Assembly (NCBI GenBank): GCA_004294095.1
Contig: RDZR01000050.1
Location: 1 to 40,529, forward strand
DNA length: 40,529 bases
Direction: 5' to 3'
DNA from: Verrucomicrobiota bacterium
GTDB taxonomy: Bacteria > Verrucomicrobiota > Verrucomicrobiia > Verrucomicrobiales > Akkermansiaceae
This document shows, in pieces, positions 19,924 through 27,386 of the stretch (position 1 is the stretch's first letter; the number at the start of each line of letters is the position of its first letter). Position numbers and translations under genes: made by a program. The notes beneath the pieces were generated by a model. The model saw nothing but the letters and a program-made list of their open reading frames with translations. It was not told where the DNA came from and made no database searches.

Positions 19924-20401
19924 GCGATGATTCTTGGGTCTTGGTTGCCTTAGGATCAAGAATTTGATGAATTTCTTGATCCGTTTCCGCAGCGAGCAGG
20001 CAGCGGCATACTTCGCGATTGGTAAACATTTTCGCAATTGCTGCCAACGTGGCTAGGTGAAGATGGTAATCTTTTTTGGGGACAATGAATAAAATGATCA
20101 AATGCACTGGTTGTTGATCGTGCGCATCGAAATTAATGCCATGGCGCGAGCGGCCAAAAACGGCGAGAACATGCTCAAGCTCATCCAAAAAAGCGTGGGG
20201 AATGGCCACACCACCGCCAATGCCCGTGCTGTTATTCGCTTCGCGTTTCTGCAAGGCATCGATAATCTCTGGGTGATGCTGCGCGGCAAACTGCGATGCG
20301 GCACATAAATGATCCACCAACTCAAGAATTGCTGGCCAATGCTCGATGGCCACCATGTCTGAAACGATGTGACGGGGATTTAACAGCTTGGCTAACTTCA
20401 T
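19901..20401 (-). CDS. PTS EIIA (nitrogen-PTS/PtsN-like) domain protein
   Basis: 166 residues matching the EIIA-fructose/EIIA-Ntr fold. The phosphorylatable histidine is His69 in GIGGGVAIPHAFLDEL, the family's signature, and VHLIILFIVPKKDYHLHLATLAAIAKMF follows as expected. Such proteins receive phosphate from HPr/NPr and usually regulate rather than transport. No EI, HPr or rpoN gene is adjacent. The start at 20401 (MKLAKLLNP) is the family-like one. It overlaps argS by 23 bases at its 3' end, so the two are very likely cotranscribed and coupled. Stand-alone EIIA is often nitrogen-related, which is suggestive beside the amide island, but the strand and spacing do not link them. Confidence 0.88.
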   Translation of the reverse strand: MKLAKLLNPRHIVSDMVAIEHWPAILELVDHLCAASQFAAQHHPEIIDALQKREANNSTGIGGGVAIPHAFLDELEHVLAVFGRSRHGINFDAHDQQPVHLIILFIVPKKDYHLHLATLAAIAKMFTNREVCRCLLAAETDQEIHQILDPKATKTQESSHDSVRRT

Positions 20402-20535
20402 GGGACTCAACTAATGCCGTGCTTAAGATTGCGTAAATTGGAGAGCGTTCGTAGAAACGCATGAGATCGATGACAAGAACATTCTAAGGAGTTGAACATC
20501 CGCAAGATCTATTTATCCTCTAGGAGAGATAACGC

Positions 20536-20559
20536 ATGGGACTATTTTATGTCGGATAA
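20536..20559 (+). other. Possible 7-codon leader ORF overlapping the PocR-AraC start
   Basis: ATG at 20536 follows TAGGAGAG (20521-20528) at good ribosome-binding distance and encodes MGLFYVG before a TAA at 20557. It overlaps the likely ATG (20549) of the regulator in another frame. The regulator's own ATG lacks a well-spaced ribosome-binding site, so coupling through this mini-ORF is possible. Confidence 0.3.
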
Positions 20560-21460
20560 ATCTGTAAATTTCGATCACGCGCTTTTTGAAAAAGTCCTGA
20601 AGTCTGATCTTCTCGCCACTTACCAACACGCATTTCGCAGTGCGACCGGCTTGCCTCTCCGCCTCGTCAACGCGGATGTCGAGCACTGGTGTTTAGACGA
20701 TGATGATACCAACCGCAGCCCGTTCTGTGTGCGCTTAAATTTGTGCAAAACAGCCTGCCAGAGCTGCGTCGATGTGAATACGAGTTTGATGAAAGAAGCC
20801 GCGGTGAGTGGCCCGACGAGTTGTCACTGCTTCGCGGGCCTCAAATCGACAACCGTTCCAGTGCGCTATGGCAACGTCTTGGTTGGATTTTTAAAAACGG
20901 GTCAAATTTTCAATCAAATTCCGGCACCTTCGACGTTTGACCAAGTTGCTAAAACACTCAAGCGCCAAGGACTCACCCCAAAAAATGTGGAGGCACTGCG
21001 CGAGGCCTATTTTCAAACCCGAGTGCTGCAACCAGAACGCTACCAAAGCATGGTCACCTTGCTCGCGACCTTTGCCGAGCAACTAGGCACCCAAGCGGAA
21101 AAAATTTCCACCGCCCACCTCAGTGGCGAGCCTGCGGCAATTGCCAAGGCCAAACAATTTATTGAGGAAAATCTAACAGAACCACTGCCGCTCGCCAAAG
21201 TCGCCCGCACCGCAGGATTGAGCGAATCTCACTTTTGCCGCGTCTTTCGCGACGTCACCGGCCTCACCCTAACAGATTTCATCAATCGCCGCCGCATCCA
21301 ATGGGCACAGCACGAGCTGCTTAAGCGCGATGCCCGCATCTCTGAAATCGCTTTCATGATTGGCTACCAATCGCTTTCTCAATTCAATCGCAGCTTCGCC
21401 CGCGTCACCGGCCGCTCGCCCACACAATTTCGCAACGAGGAATTGATGCGGATTGCTTAA
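20549..21460 (+). CDS. PocR-domain AraC/XylS-family transcriptional regulator
   Basis: 303 residues from the ATG at 20549. The first two thirds form a PocR-type sensory domain with a cysteine cluster (CVRLNLCKTACQSCVDVN, then SCHCFAGL) and GNVLVGFLKTGQIF. The last 100 residues are a double helix-turn-helix of the AraC family (LAKVARTAGLSESHFCRVF and RISEIAFMIGYQSLSQFNRSF). The frame is also open from a TTG at 20492, but an AAGGAG directly abuts that TTG, too close to serve it. PocR domains bind small ligands such as hydrocarbon derivatives. It lies 260 bases upstream of the porin gene and could regulate it or the amide island, but no binding site was identified. Confidence 0.88.
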   Translation: MSDKSVNFDHALFEKVLKSDLLATYQHAFRSATGLPLRLVNADVEHWCLDDDDTNRSPFCVRLNLCKTACQSCVDVNTSLMKEAAVSGPTSCHCFAGLKSTTVPVRYGNVLVGFLKTGQIFNQIPAPSTFDQVAKTLKRQGLTPKNVEALREAYFQTRVLQPERYQSMVTLLATFAEQLGTQAEKISTAHLSGEPAAIAKAKQFIEENLTEPLPLAKVARTAGLSESHFCRVFRDVTGLTLTDFINRRRIQWAQHELLKRDARISEIAFMIGYQSLSQFNRSFARVTGRSPTQFRNEELMRIA

Positions 21461-21651
21461 TTATCAGTTATGTTAGAGCATTCACGCTGAGGTGGTGCGC
21501 TAGAGTCGAAGCTCTTGCAGATATGGCGAATGAGGTAAATCCATCTTTGAGGCCATCGACTGGCGAGAGTGGATCTAAGCTGATAGTCATGCGCGGAACT
21601 AATCTCTAAAATATGAAGCATGAATGAAACTCATGAATTAATTTCTTATCT

Positions 21652-21667
21652 TGGCACAAAGTAAGCT
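21652..21667 (+). promoter_or_regulatory. Sigma-54 (-24/-12) promoter match before the porin gene
   Basis: TGGCAC AAAGT AAGCT: the -24 element is perfect, the -12 element keeps the essential GC with two mismatches before it, and the GG-to-GC spacing is exact. Transcription would start near 21678, about 43 bases before the porin ATG. Confidence 0.55.
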
Positions 21668-21685
21668 GATGTTTACACTGCAATT

Positions 21686-21701
21686 ATTGCGATATCACAA
21701 T
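21686..21701. promoter_or_regulatory. Operator-like palindrome in the porin leader
   Basis: ATTGCGATATCACAAT is a 16-base dyad around GATATC with a single mismatched pair. It lies between the predicted sigma-54 start and the porin ATG. It could be a repressor site or an RNA hairpin. No second copy was found in the island. Confidence 0.35.
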
Positions 21702-21720
21702 ATCAATTATCCATCAAAAT

Positions 21721-22668
21721 ATGAAAATTAAGAACTACACTCAATTTCTTTGGCAACAGCTCGGCTTGCTCGCGCTCACCGCAGGAGTTGCCACCGCTGG
21801 TGCTGAAACGACTACGACGATGTCAACGACATCTGCTCCGATCAGCGCACCCTCCGACGATGTCGTCTCCGGCATGTTGAAATTAGATTTCAATACGCAC
21901 TTCATTTCCTACGGTGCCGATGTTTGGGGCGATGGCAGCAGCATGAGTGACCCCGGATTCAACCCAAACTTGGAGTTGTATTTCGCACTTCCTGGTGATT
22001 TGACTCTGACTCTTGGCACATGGTGGGATGTGAACTCGAAAGGAGATTCTCCAATCGGTGGACGGCTGCAGGAAGTCGATGTGTATGCAGGACTATCCTA
22101 CTCTATCGATAAGTTAACGATCGGGCTTACCTATCAAGCATGGATGTATGCTAATGCTGAAGGTAGTAATACTGAAGACATTCTTGATTTGAAATTCTCA
22201 TACGACACATTTTTGTCTCCCTCCTTGACCATTCACCAACGTCTCGATCAAGGTGCAGCAAATGGTGATGAGGGAACAGTCATTGTTCTAGGCCTCAGCC
22301 ACAGTATCGAAGCCGGTCCTGCAACGATTTCATTTCCTCTGAATATTGCATACTTCCCTACGGGCGGTTTCCACCAAAACTTTGTGGCTGCAGACCCAGG
22401 AAAGCCAGCTATCCCAGCTAGTTTTGGAGTGGCTGCGGAAGACGCTGTTGATCCTACACCTCAAATCGATGAAGCGGACACCGGATTTGGCTACGCCTCT
22501 CTGGGCGTAGCAGCCTCTCTTCCTCTATCACCCTTGATTGGGGACTCGTTTGGGGACTGGAGCTTGAATGCTGGCCTCACCTATTTCGTTACCAATAGTG
22601 ATATCATCCCAAATAACCCGTCCGACAGCTTCCTCACAGCAAGCCTCGGTGTTGCTTTGAGCTTCTAA
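21721..22668 (+). CDS. Outer-membrane porin-like beta-barrel protein
   Basis: 315 residues with a signal peptide (hydrophobic LGLLALTAGVATAGA; cleavage likely after AGA) and then a Thr/Ser-rich linker. The body has alternating beta-strand patterns ending in aromatic residues (LTLTLGTWWDV, LTIGLTYQAWMY, WSLNAGLTYFV), and the protein ends in Phe (LGVALSF), the usual mark of an outer-membrane barrel. I do not recognise a named family. Position next to amide genes and a sigma-54 promoter suggest a role in amide uptake, comparable in role to FmdC, the amide-induced porin of Methylophilus; homology to FmdC is not claimed. A strong terminator follows. Confidence 0.78.
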   Translation: MKIKNYTQFLWQQLGLLALTAGVATAGAETTTTMSTTSAPISAPSDDVVSGMLKLDFNTHFISYGADVWGDGSSMSDPGFNPNLELYFALPGDLTLTLGTWWDVNSKGDSPIGGRLQEVDVYAGLSYSIDKLTIGLTYQAWMYANAEGSNTEDILDLKFSYDTFLSPSLTIHQRLDQGAANGDEGTVIVLGLSHSIEAGPATISFPLNIAYFPTGGFHQNFVAADPGKPAIPASFGVAAEDAVDPTPQIDEADTGFGYASLGVAASLPLSPLIGDSFGDWSLNAGLTYFVTNSDIIPNNPSDSFLTASLGVALSF

Positions 22669-22698
22669 TTTGCTGAATATCGCCTAACATAACTACCT

Positions 22699-22731
22699 GC
22701 GGGCTTGATTCCTTATTGGAGTCAGGCCCGC
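22699..22731 (+). terminator. Intrinsic terminator of the porin gene
   Basis: A 14-pair stem beginning GCGGGC (two G-T pairs) with a TTATT loop lies 31 bases after the porin stop and is followed by TTGGTTT. The T tail is short, but the stem is strong. It makes the porin gene a single-gene unit. Confidence 0.75.
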
Positions 22732-22913
22732 TTGGTTTAAACCATCGGTAAGATGCGAGAATCATGAATAGATCAAGCGATCGACAACTCAATCGATAGA
22801 TCACCCGCTTATATTATTGTAACCGGCTTGGCAGTGGATCGCGGCCAATGATCAGATATCTTTAAGAGAAAAAACATGACATAATCGTAGTCCTCATGTG
22901 CCAATTTGATCCA

Positions 22914-23834
22914 TTACTCACCACACAACCAGCCAGCTGTGACCTCATTGGCTTTGAGCGATCGAGGCAGGGAACGCACCTTTTCTAACTCAAGCAGCGC
23001 TTCGACCAGCAGCGATCGATTTGCCACAGTATCACATGCCGCCGCACCTTGAGAATGAATAACTTGGCATTTGAGATACTCTGCGCTTCTAAGATTCGGC
23101 TTGCCCAATGAGTTCATGGTCTCAACTGCGAGCTTCAATTGATCTTCTTCCTCTAACAGCATGCGTGCGAACTTCAAATGCATCGGCACTTTTTCGATGT
23201 TTGGAAAACTATTCTCCGCACCGCGCCTTCTGACCATGATCAACTTCTGCGGATATGGCTCGGAGTTGAAATCTTCATCAACATGGGCAATTCCCAAAAA
23301 ACTTGCATGCGCTGCCCAAGGGGTAGGGGCAATAAAAGCATCAATCTTCCCAGCCTTGGCACCATGCAACATCAAATCCATCGGCAACATTGAGAACTGA
23401 ACAGCGATGTTTTGAGGATCGGGGGCATTCCGGTGCAGCCATGCAAAAAACTGATGCCGAGTGAGCGACTTTTGGCTCTCAATCCCGATATTCAGCTTAG
23501 TCGGCCATCGTGGGGATGTGTGACGACGCGCTGCAGGCTGAATGACTTTCCACAGTGCGTCAGTCACCCCCATTTCCATCGCACCCGGGTGGATGAAAAG
23601 TTCAATCTGCCAATTCTGCCTCTCCCCGGGAAGCGCAAAAATTTCTGCGATAAAAATCTCCATCGGCACCAAGCCAGCAGTTAGATTCCCCTTTAATAAA
23701 TCTCTGACAATTCTGCCACAACTTAAAAATGGAACCATTTTCCCACGCCGCTCAGTCAACATCGGCTCTGCAAAAAATGGCAACGCTTCAAACGATGGCA
23801 CGAATCCAAATGTTGGAGAAGATTGATTCAGCAT
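22914..23834 (-). CDS. NasS/NrtA/CmpA-like substrate-binding protein without signal peptide
   Basis: 306 residues resembling the nitrate/bicarbonate ABC-transporter binding-protein superfamily: FGFVPSFEALPFFAEPML at the start, LLKGNLTAGLVPMEIFIAEIFALPG, and a later FFAWLHRNAPDP segment with DAFIAPTPWAAHASFLG. It has no signal peptide or lipobox, so it should be cytoplasmic. This matches NasS-type sensors, which bind a nitrogen compound and control an ANTAR antiterminator (NasT). No ANTAR partner or nitrate genes lie in the window. The ATG at 23834 is chosen because it directly precedes the conserved region. It has its own perfect sigma-54 promoter match and is divergent from amiE. A role as an amide or nitrogen sensor is inferred. 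Confidence 0.72.
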   Translation of the reverse strand: MLNQSSPTFGFVPSFEALPFFAEPMLTERRGKMVPFLSCGRIVRDLLKGNLTAGLVPMEIFIAEIFALPGERQNWQIELFIHPGAMEMGVTDALWKVIQPAARRHTSPRWPTKLNIGIESQKSLTRHQFFAWLHRNAPDPQNIAVQFSMLPMDLMLHGAKAGKIDAFIAPTPWAAHASFLGIAHVDEDFNSEPYPQKLIMVRRRGAENSFPNIEKVPMHLKFARMLLEEEDQLKLAVETMNSLGKPNLRSAEYLKCQVIHSQGAAACDTVANRSLLVEALLELEKVRSLPRSLKANEVTAGWLCGE

Positions 23835-23890
23835 GTAAAAATTATTGCGGTAGAATCCCAATAGCCATCTTAGGCAGGGAGACAATCATA

Positions 23891-23906
23891 AGCAAACGAC
23901 ATGCCA
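23891..23906 (-). promoter_or_regulatory. Sigma-54 (-24/-12) promoter match before the NasS-like gene
   Basis: On the minus strand TGGCAT GTCGT TTGCT matches the consensus TGGCAYRNNNNTTGCW at every defined position. Predicted start near 23880, about 46 bases before the ATG at 23834. Confidence 0.7.
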
Positions 23907-24039
23907 TCACCTCGCAGTTAGATGAGCGCCCATTTGCTTCTAGCTTCAAACTGAGCGGCTTGAGCAAAATCACGAATCATGGCCTTGTCACCTTAAATCG
24001 CAGTATTCTAAAGGTTCGTTTTTAGGTGCATTGCGCTTT

Positions 24040-24096
24040 GCAGGCCAGTTAGCTAGAAAATAAGACTATTTTGAGATCTCTTGGCATGTGGCCTGC
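24040..24096. repeat. Inverted repeat upstream of amiE
   Basis: GCAGGCCA (24040-24047) and TGGCCTGC (24089-24096) are perfect 8-base inverted arms 41 bases apart. The right arm overlaps the sigma-54 site, so a protein bound to both arms could affect promoter use. It could equally be chance. Confidence 0.3.
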
Positions 24097-24097
24097 T
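24082..24097 (+). promoter_or_regulatory. Sigma-54 (-24/-12) promoter match before amiE
   Basis: TGGCAT GTGGC CTGCT matches TGGCAYRNNNNTTGCW with one mismatch (C for T) and exact GG-to-GC spacing. Predicted start near 24108, leaving a leader of only about 14 bases that contains AAAGGG before the ATG. Confidence 0.6.
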
Positions 24098-24121
24098 GCC
24101 CCGAGACAAAGGGATTAAGAC

Positions 24122-25162
24122 ATGAGACACGGCGATATTTCAAGCAGTAAGGACACCGTTGGAGTGGCAGTGGTTAATTACAAGATGCCGCGTCTTCACA
24201 CCCGAGATGATGTTCTCGAAAATGCGAAGAAGATCGCAGACATGATCAAGGGCATGAAAATCGGGCTACCTGGGATGGATCTCGTCATTTTTCCCGAATA
24301 CAGCACGATGGGAATCATGTATGACCGGGATGAAATGATGGCGACTGCTGCGACGATTCCCGGCGATGAAACACGAATTTTCAGCGAAGCCTGCAAAGCG
24401 GCAAATACGTGGGGAGTTTTCTCGCTCACTGGTGAGCGCCACGAGGACCATCCGAATAAAGCTCCTTACAACACCTTGGTGCTTATCAATCACCTTGGTG
24501 AAATAGTCCAGAAATACCGCAAATGTATCCCTTGGTGCCCAATCGAAGGATGGTATCCCGGAGACCGAACTTATGTCTCAGAAGGACCGAAGGGGCTAAA
24601 AATCAGCCTGATCATTTGTGATGATGGAAACTATCCGGAAATTTGGCGTGACTGCGCGATGAAAGGTGCCGAGCTGATCGTCCGCTGCCAAGGCTACATG
24701 TATCCCGCGAAGGACCAGCAAGTGATGATGGCCAAGAGCATGGCATGGGCAAATAATTGTTATGTCGCTGTAGCCAACGCCTCCGGCTTCGACGGAGTTT
24801 ACTCGTATTTCGGCCATTCCGCGATCATCGGCTTCGACGGACGGACATTGGGAGAATGTGGCGAGGAGGACATGGGTATTCAGTATGCGCAGCTTTCCGT
24901 GAGCCAGATCCGCGATGCGCGGGCGAACGACCAATCCCAGAACCATCTCTTCAAACTCCTTCACCGAGGTTACACTGGAGTCCACAATTCCGGCGATGGC
25001 GATAAGGGCGTGGCGACTTGCCCATTTGATTTCTATCGCAGCTGGGTCCTTGATGCTGAGAAGACCCAAGCGGATGTGGAGGCGTTCACTCGCAGCACCA
25101 TCGGAGTGGCAGATTGCCCAGTAGGAACGCTGCCCTTCGAAGGCAAGGAAACCACCGCCTGA
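24122..25162 (+). CDS. amiE: Aliphatic amidase (acylamide amidohydrolase)
   Basis: 346 residues, the same length as Pseudomonas aeruginosa AmiE and, from memory, aligned with it without gaps over most of its length ([20 protein letters not shown] and onward). It is a nitrilase-superfamily amidase hydrolysing short aliphatic amides such as acetamide to ammonia and the acid. The active site is intact: Glu59 in FPEYS, Lys134 in KYRK, Glu142 in PIEGW and Cys166 in IICDDG. Cytoplasmic; no signal. The very high similarity to a proteobacterial enzyme in a verrucomicrobial context suggests horizontal transfer. It is followed 21 bases later by amiB. Formamidase AmiF is the closest alternative, but the N-terminus matches AmiE. 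Confidence 0.97.
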   Translation: MRHGDISSSKDTVGVAVVNYKMPRLHTRDDVLENAKKIADMIKGMKIGLPGMDLVIFPEYSTMGIMYDRDEMMATAATIPGDETRIFSEACKAANTWGVFSLTGERHEDHPNKAPYNTLVLINHLGEIVQKYRKCIPWCPIEGWYPGDRTYVSEGPKGLKISLIICDDGNYPEIWRDCAMKGAELIVRCQGYMYPAKDQQVMMAKSMAWANNCYVAVANASGFDGVYSYFGHSAIIGFDGRTLGECGEEDMGIQYAQLSVSQIRDARANDQSQNHLFKLLHRGYTGVHNSGDGDKGVATCPFDFYRSWVLDAEKTQADVEAFTRSTIGVADCPVGTLPFEGKETTA

Positions 25163-25183
25163 TTTTCCAACCGAGAGCTTGCC

Positions 25184-26227
25184 GTGCCATTCATCAACGA
25201 CGTCATCGAGGATAACAAAAAGCTCAATGACGAATCGAAATCAATGCTCGACGGCTCACGAGCCACGCGCTTTCGCTTCGATCCGGATCAAGCCATCGCA
25301 TTGCTGAAGACTCGAATTATCGGGCAAGCGGACATGCACGATTCCATCGCGGACATGCTCCACGTGGTCAAGGCGGACTTCGGATCAGGTGAGCGTCCGC
25401 TCGCAGTTTTTTTGTTTGTGGGGTCCACCGGCGTGGGAAAAACAGAAACGGTGAAAGTTCTAACAGAAGCCATTCTCGGCAGTGCAAGCCAGATGTGCCG
25501 CATCGATATGAACACACTCGCGCAGGAGCATTACACTGCTGCACTCACCGGTGCACCGCCAGGCTATGTGGGCAGCAAGGAAAATCACACGCTCTTCGAC
25601 TTCGAAAAAATAGAGGGGACCTATAGCAAACCGGGCATTGTGCTTTTCGACGAAATCGAAAAATCCAGCAAGGAGGTTGCCCGAGCACTGCTGAATGTGT
25701 TAGATTCTGGGAGACTCGAGCTTTCCGCTGGGACCAAGCGGCTGAACTTCAACAACTGCCTCATTTTCATGACCAGCAATGAAGGCGCAAGAGAGCTCGA
25801 CGGCTACCGCCGGAAGTTCGAAAGCGGGTGGAGAAAGTATTTGGGCCACAGACCGTGCAGGACAAAGGAACAAGAAATTTTGAATCATGCCTTGCAAAAA
25901 AAATTCGATCTAGAGTTCATTAACCGCATTGATCGAATCGTATTTTTCGAGGAACTAGGTCACCATTTTCTCGATGATATTCTCTCTGTGGAATTAGTGA
26001 TGCTAAATAAGCGGCTCGCGCGGCATCAGGTTTCAATCAAGTTAGACGACACTGCTCGGCAATACTTGGTAGGAAGGCATGACCCGCGCTTTGGAGCGCG
26101 ACATTTACGGCGCAGAATCCGCGCCCATCTGGAGCCGGAGCTGGCGCGCGCGCTTAACGCTGACCCTGGCTGTAGTTCCTTCCTCGCAACTTGCCATTCA
26201 GAAAAACTCATTGTTTGCCCAGATTGA
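25184..26227 (+). CDS. amiB: AmiB-type AAA+ ATPase (Clp-like)
   Basis: 347 residues from a GTG at 25184. One Clp-type AAA+ module: Walker A GSTGVGKT (residues 80-87), Walker B VLFDEIE (about 153-159), sensor 1 Asn in FMTSNEG (about 199) and a C-terminal sensor-2 segment PRFGARHLRRRI, as in the second domain of ClpB. The N-domain and first AAA+ domain of ClpB are missing. In P. aeruginosa the gene after amiE is amiB, a ClpB-like ATPase of unclear duty, and this gene holds the same position. It may help fold or assemble the amidase hexamer; that is inference. P. aeruginosa continues with amiC, amiR and amiS, none of which follows here. Confidence 0.85.
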   Translation: MPFINDVIEDNKKLNDESKSMLDGSRATRFRFDPDQAIALLKTRIIGQADMHDSIADMLHVVKADFGSGERPLAVFLFVGSTGVGKTETVKVLTEAILGSASQMCRIDMNTLAQEHYTAALTGAPPGYVGSKENHTLFDFEKIEGTYSKPGIVLFDEIEKSSKEVARALLNVLDSGRLELSAGTKRLNFNNCLIFMTSNEGARELDGYRRKFESGWRKYLGHRPCRTKEQEILNHALQKKFDLEFINRIDRIVFFEELGHHFLDDILSVELVMLNKRLARHQVSIKLDDTARQYLVGRHDPRFGARHLRRRIRAHLEPELARALNADPGCSSFLATCHSEKLIVCPD

Positions 26228-26286
26228 GCATGAACCCCACCTTTAGGAAACTCTTGTTGTTGGTTTTCAATCTAACTGATTGGGGA

Positions 26287-27222
26287 TTACCTAAACTTTT
26301 CAAGATCTCCATCTAACAGACTCAAGAACACCTCGGCAATCCAACTTAACGGGCGTTCTGCTGGCCACCACGCCGAGATCGTCCTCGTAGGGGCTTCTAA
26401 AAACGGATTGAGACGGATGAGTGCTGGTTCCACGGGATGAACTGATGTGCACCAATCAGGCAGGCAGAGCACACCTTGGCCTTCTGTTGCAAGATCGATT
26501 GCACCACGAACATCGGGTAAATTCCAAACCCTCTGCTCAATGTGAATTCCTTTTAAAAATGTGCTCTTTAGCGTTTCGAGGATCCCTTTCTCTGGCAAAA
26601 TCCACCATAAATCCGAGAAGTCTTCAACTTTGAGGCGTCCGTGTTGTCCTAGTGGATGAAAGGGAGCAACATATAGATGCAGTGTTTCCTTGATTAAATC
26701 ACGACGCACGACTCCAGCAGGCACTTCAGCTTCATACTGAATGGTGAAATCAACCAGATGCTCCTTCTGCTCGCAGCTAACAGGCACTCCCATTTCTAAC
26801 AACGCCGCTGGAAAACACTCGCGAAAAGAACCTAACATGCTTGAGCCCATCAATGACTGAAGCACTTGCGGAAGTGCAATTCTCAACTGATCGCTGCGAG
26901 AATCGAGCAATGCCATTTCCTGACGGATCTTTTTCATGCATTGCATCAGCTCCTCAATAATCGGCAAAAGACGCAATCCAGCACCTGTGAGAGTGACATG
27001 TGGCCCATTTCTCCGAAACAACGCCAATCCTAACTCTTCCTCCAAACTTCGCATGGAATGACTTACAGCTGAGGGACTTAACCCTAGCTGAGCGGCCGTC
27101 ATTGCAAAGCTGCCATCTCGCGCAGCCAAATAAAACATCAGTAGCCGCTTCGAATCAAACACTTCAGGGGGGCATAAAGCTGTCACATTTTCTATATCGT
27201 GAATAGAATTCAACTTAGGCAT
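26287..27222 (-). CDS. LysR-family transcriptional regulator
   Basis: About 311 residues. The winged helix-turn-helix is LLMFYLAARDGSFAMTAAQLGLSPSAVSHSMRSLEEELGLALFRR, followed by an effector-binding domain of periplasmic-protein type. It is divergent from the importer genes and probably regulates them or amiE-amiB in response to an amide or nitrogen signal. The start is uncertain: the frame is open to 27306, the ATG at 27222 is the default, and an in-frame GTG at 27186 is still ahead of the helix-turn-helix. The last choice fits the predicted sigma-54 start near 27227 better, because the ATG at 27222 would have only a five-base leader. Confidence 0.88.
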   Translation of the reverse strand: MPKLNSIHDIENVTALCPPEVFDSKRLLMFYLAARDGSFAMTAAQLGLSPSAVSHSMRSLEEELGLALFRRNGPHVTLTGAGLRLLPIIEELMQCMKKIRQEMALLDSRSDQLRIALPQVLQSLMGSSMLGSFRECFPAALLEMGVPVSCEQKEHLVDFTIQYEAEVPAGVVRRDLIKETLHLYVAPFHPLGQHGRLKVEDFSDLWWILPEKGILETLKSTFLKGIHIEQRVWNLPDVRGAIDLATEGQGVLCLPDWCTSVHPVEPALIRLNPFLEAPTRTISAWWPAERPLSWIAEVFLSLLDGDLEKFR

Positions 27223-27237
27223 GAGTTTGAGACCAAT

Positions 27238-27253
27238 AGCAATGTATGTGCCA
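27238..27253 (-). promoter_or_regulatory. Sigma-54 (-24/-12) promoter match before the LysR gene
   Basis: On the minus strand TGGCAC ATACA TTGCT matches TGGCACRNNNNTTGCW at every defined position. Predicted start near 27227. A regulator gene of LysR type with a perfect -24/-12 element is unusual. Confidence 0.65.
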
Positions 27254-27386
27254 AGCCGTGCAGGAATCAAATTGAGAGAACGCAAACCGCTCGCGAGCCT
27301 TAGCACTGCGCTTTTATCGCCCTCTTAACCTAACAATTCCTAGAAATGGCGATATTGAATGAATTTCAACTACTAGAAAGAAGCAT

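Noticed and set aside
20492-20548. TTG start adding 19 residues to the PocR-AraC regulator
   Set aside because: The AAGGAG touches the TTG with no spacer, and the added residues show no conserved character.
21483-21499. Half of an NtrC-type binding site (TGGTGC) upstream of the porin promoter
   Set aside because: Only one half-site matches; the left arm does not. Too weak to report as an activator site.
22830-22845. TGGCAG-containing sequence resembling a sixth sigma-54 site
   Set aside because: The GC lies one base too close to the GG, and no plus-strand gene follows.
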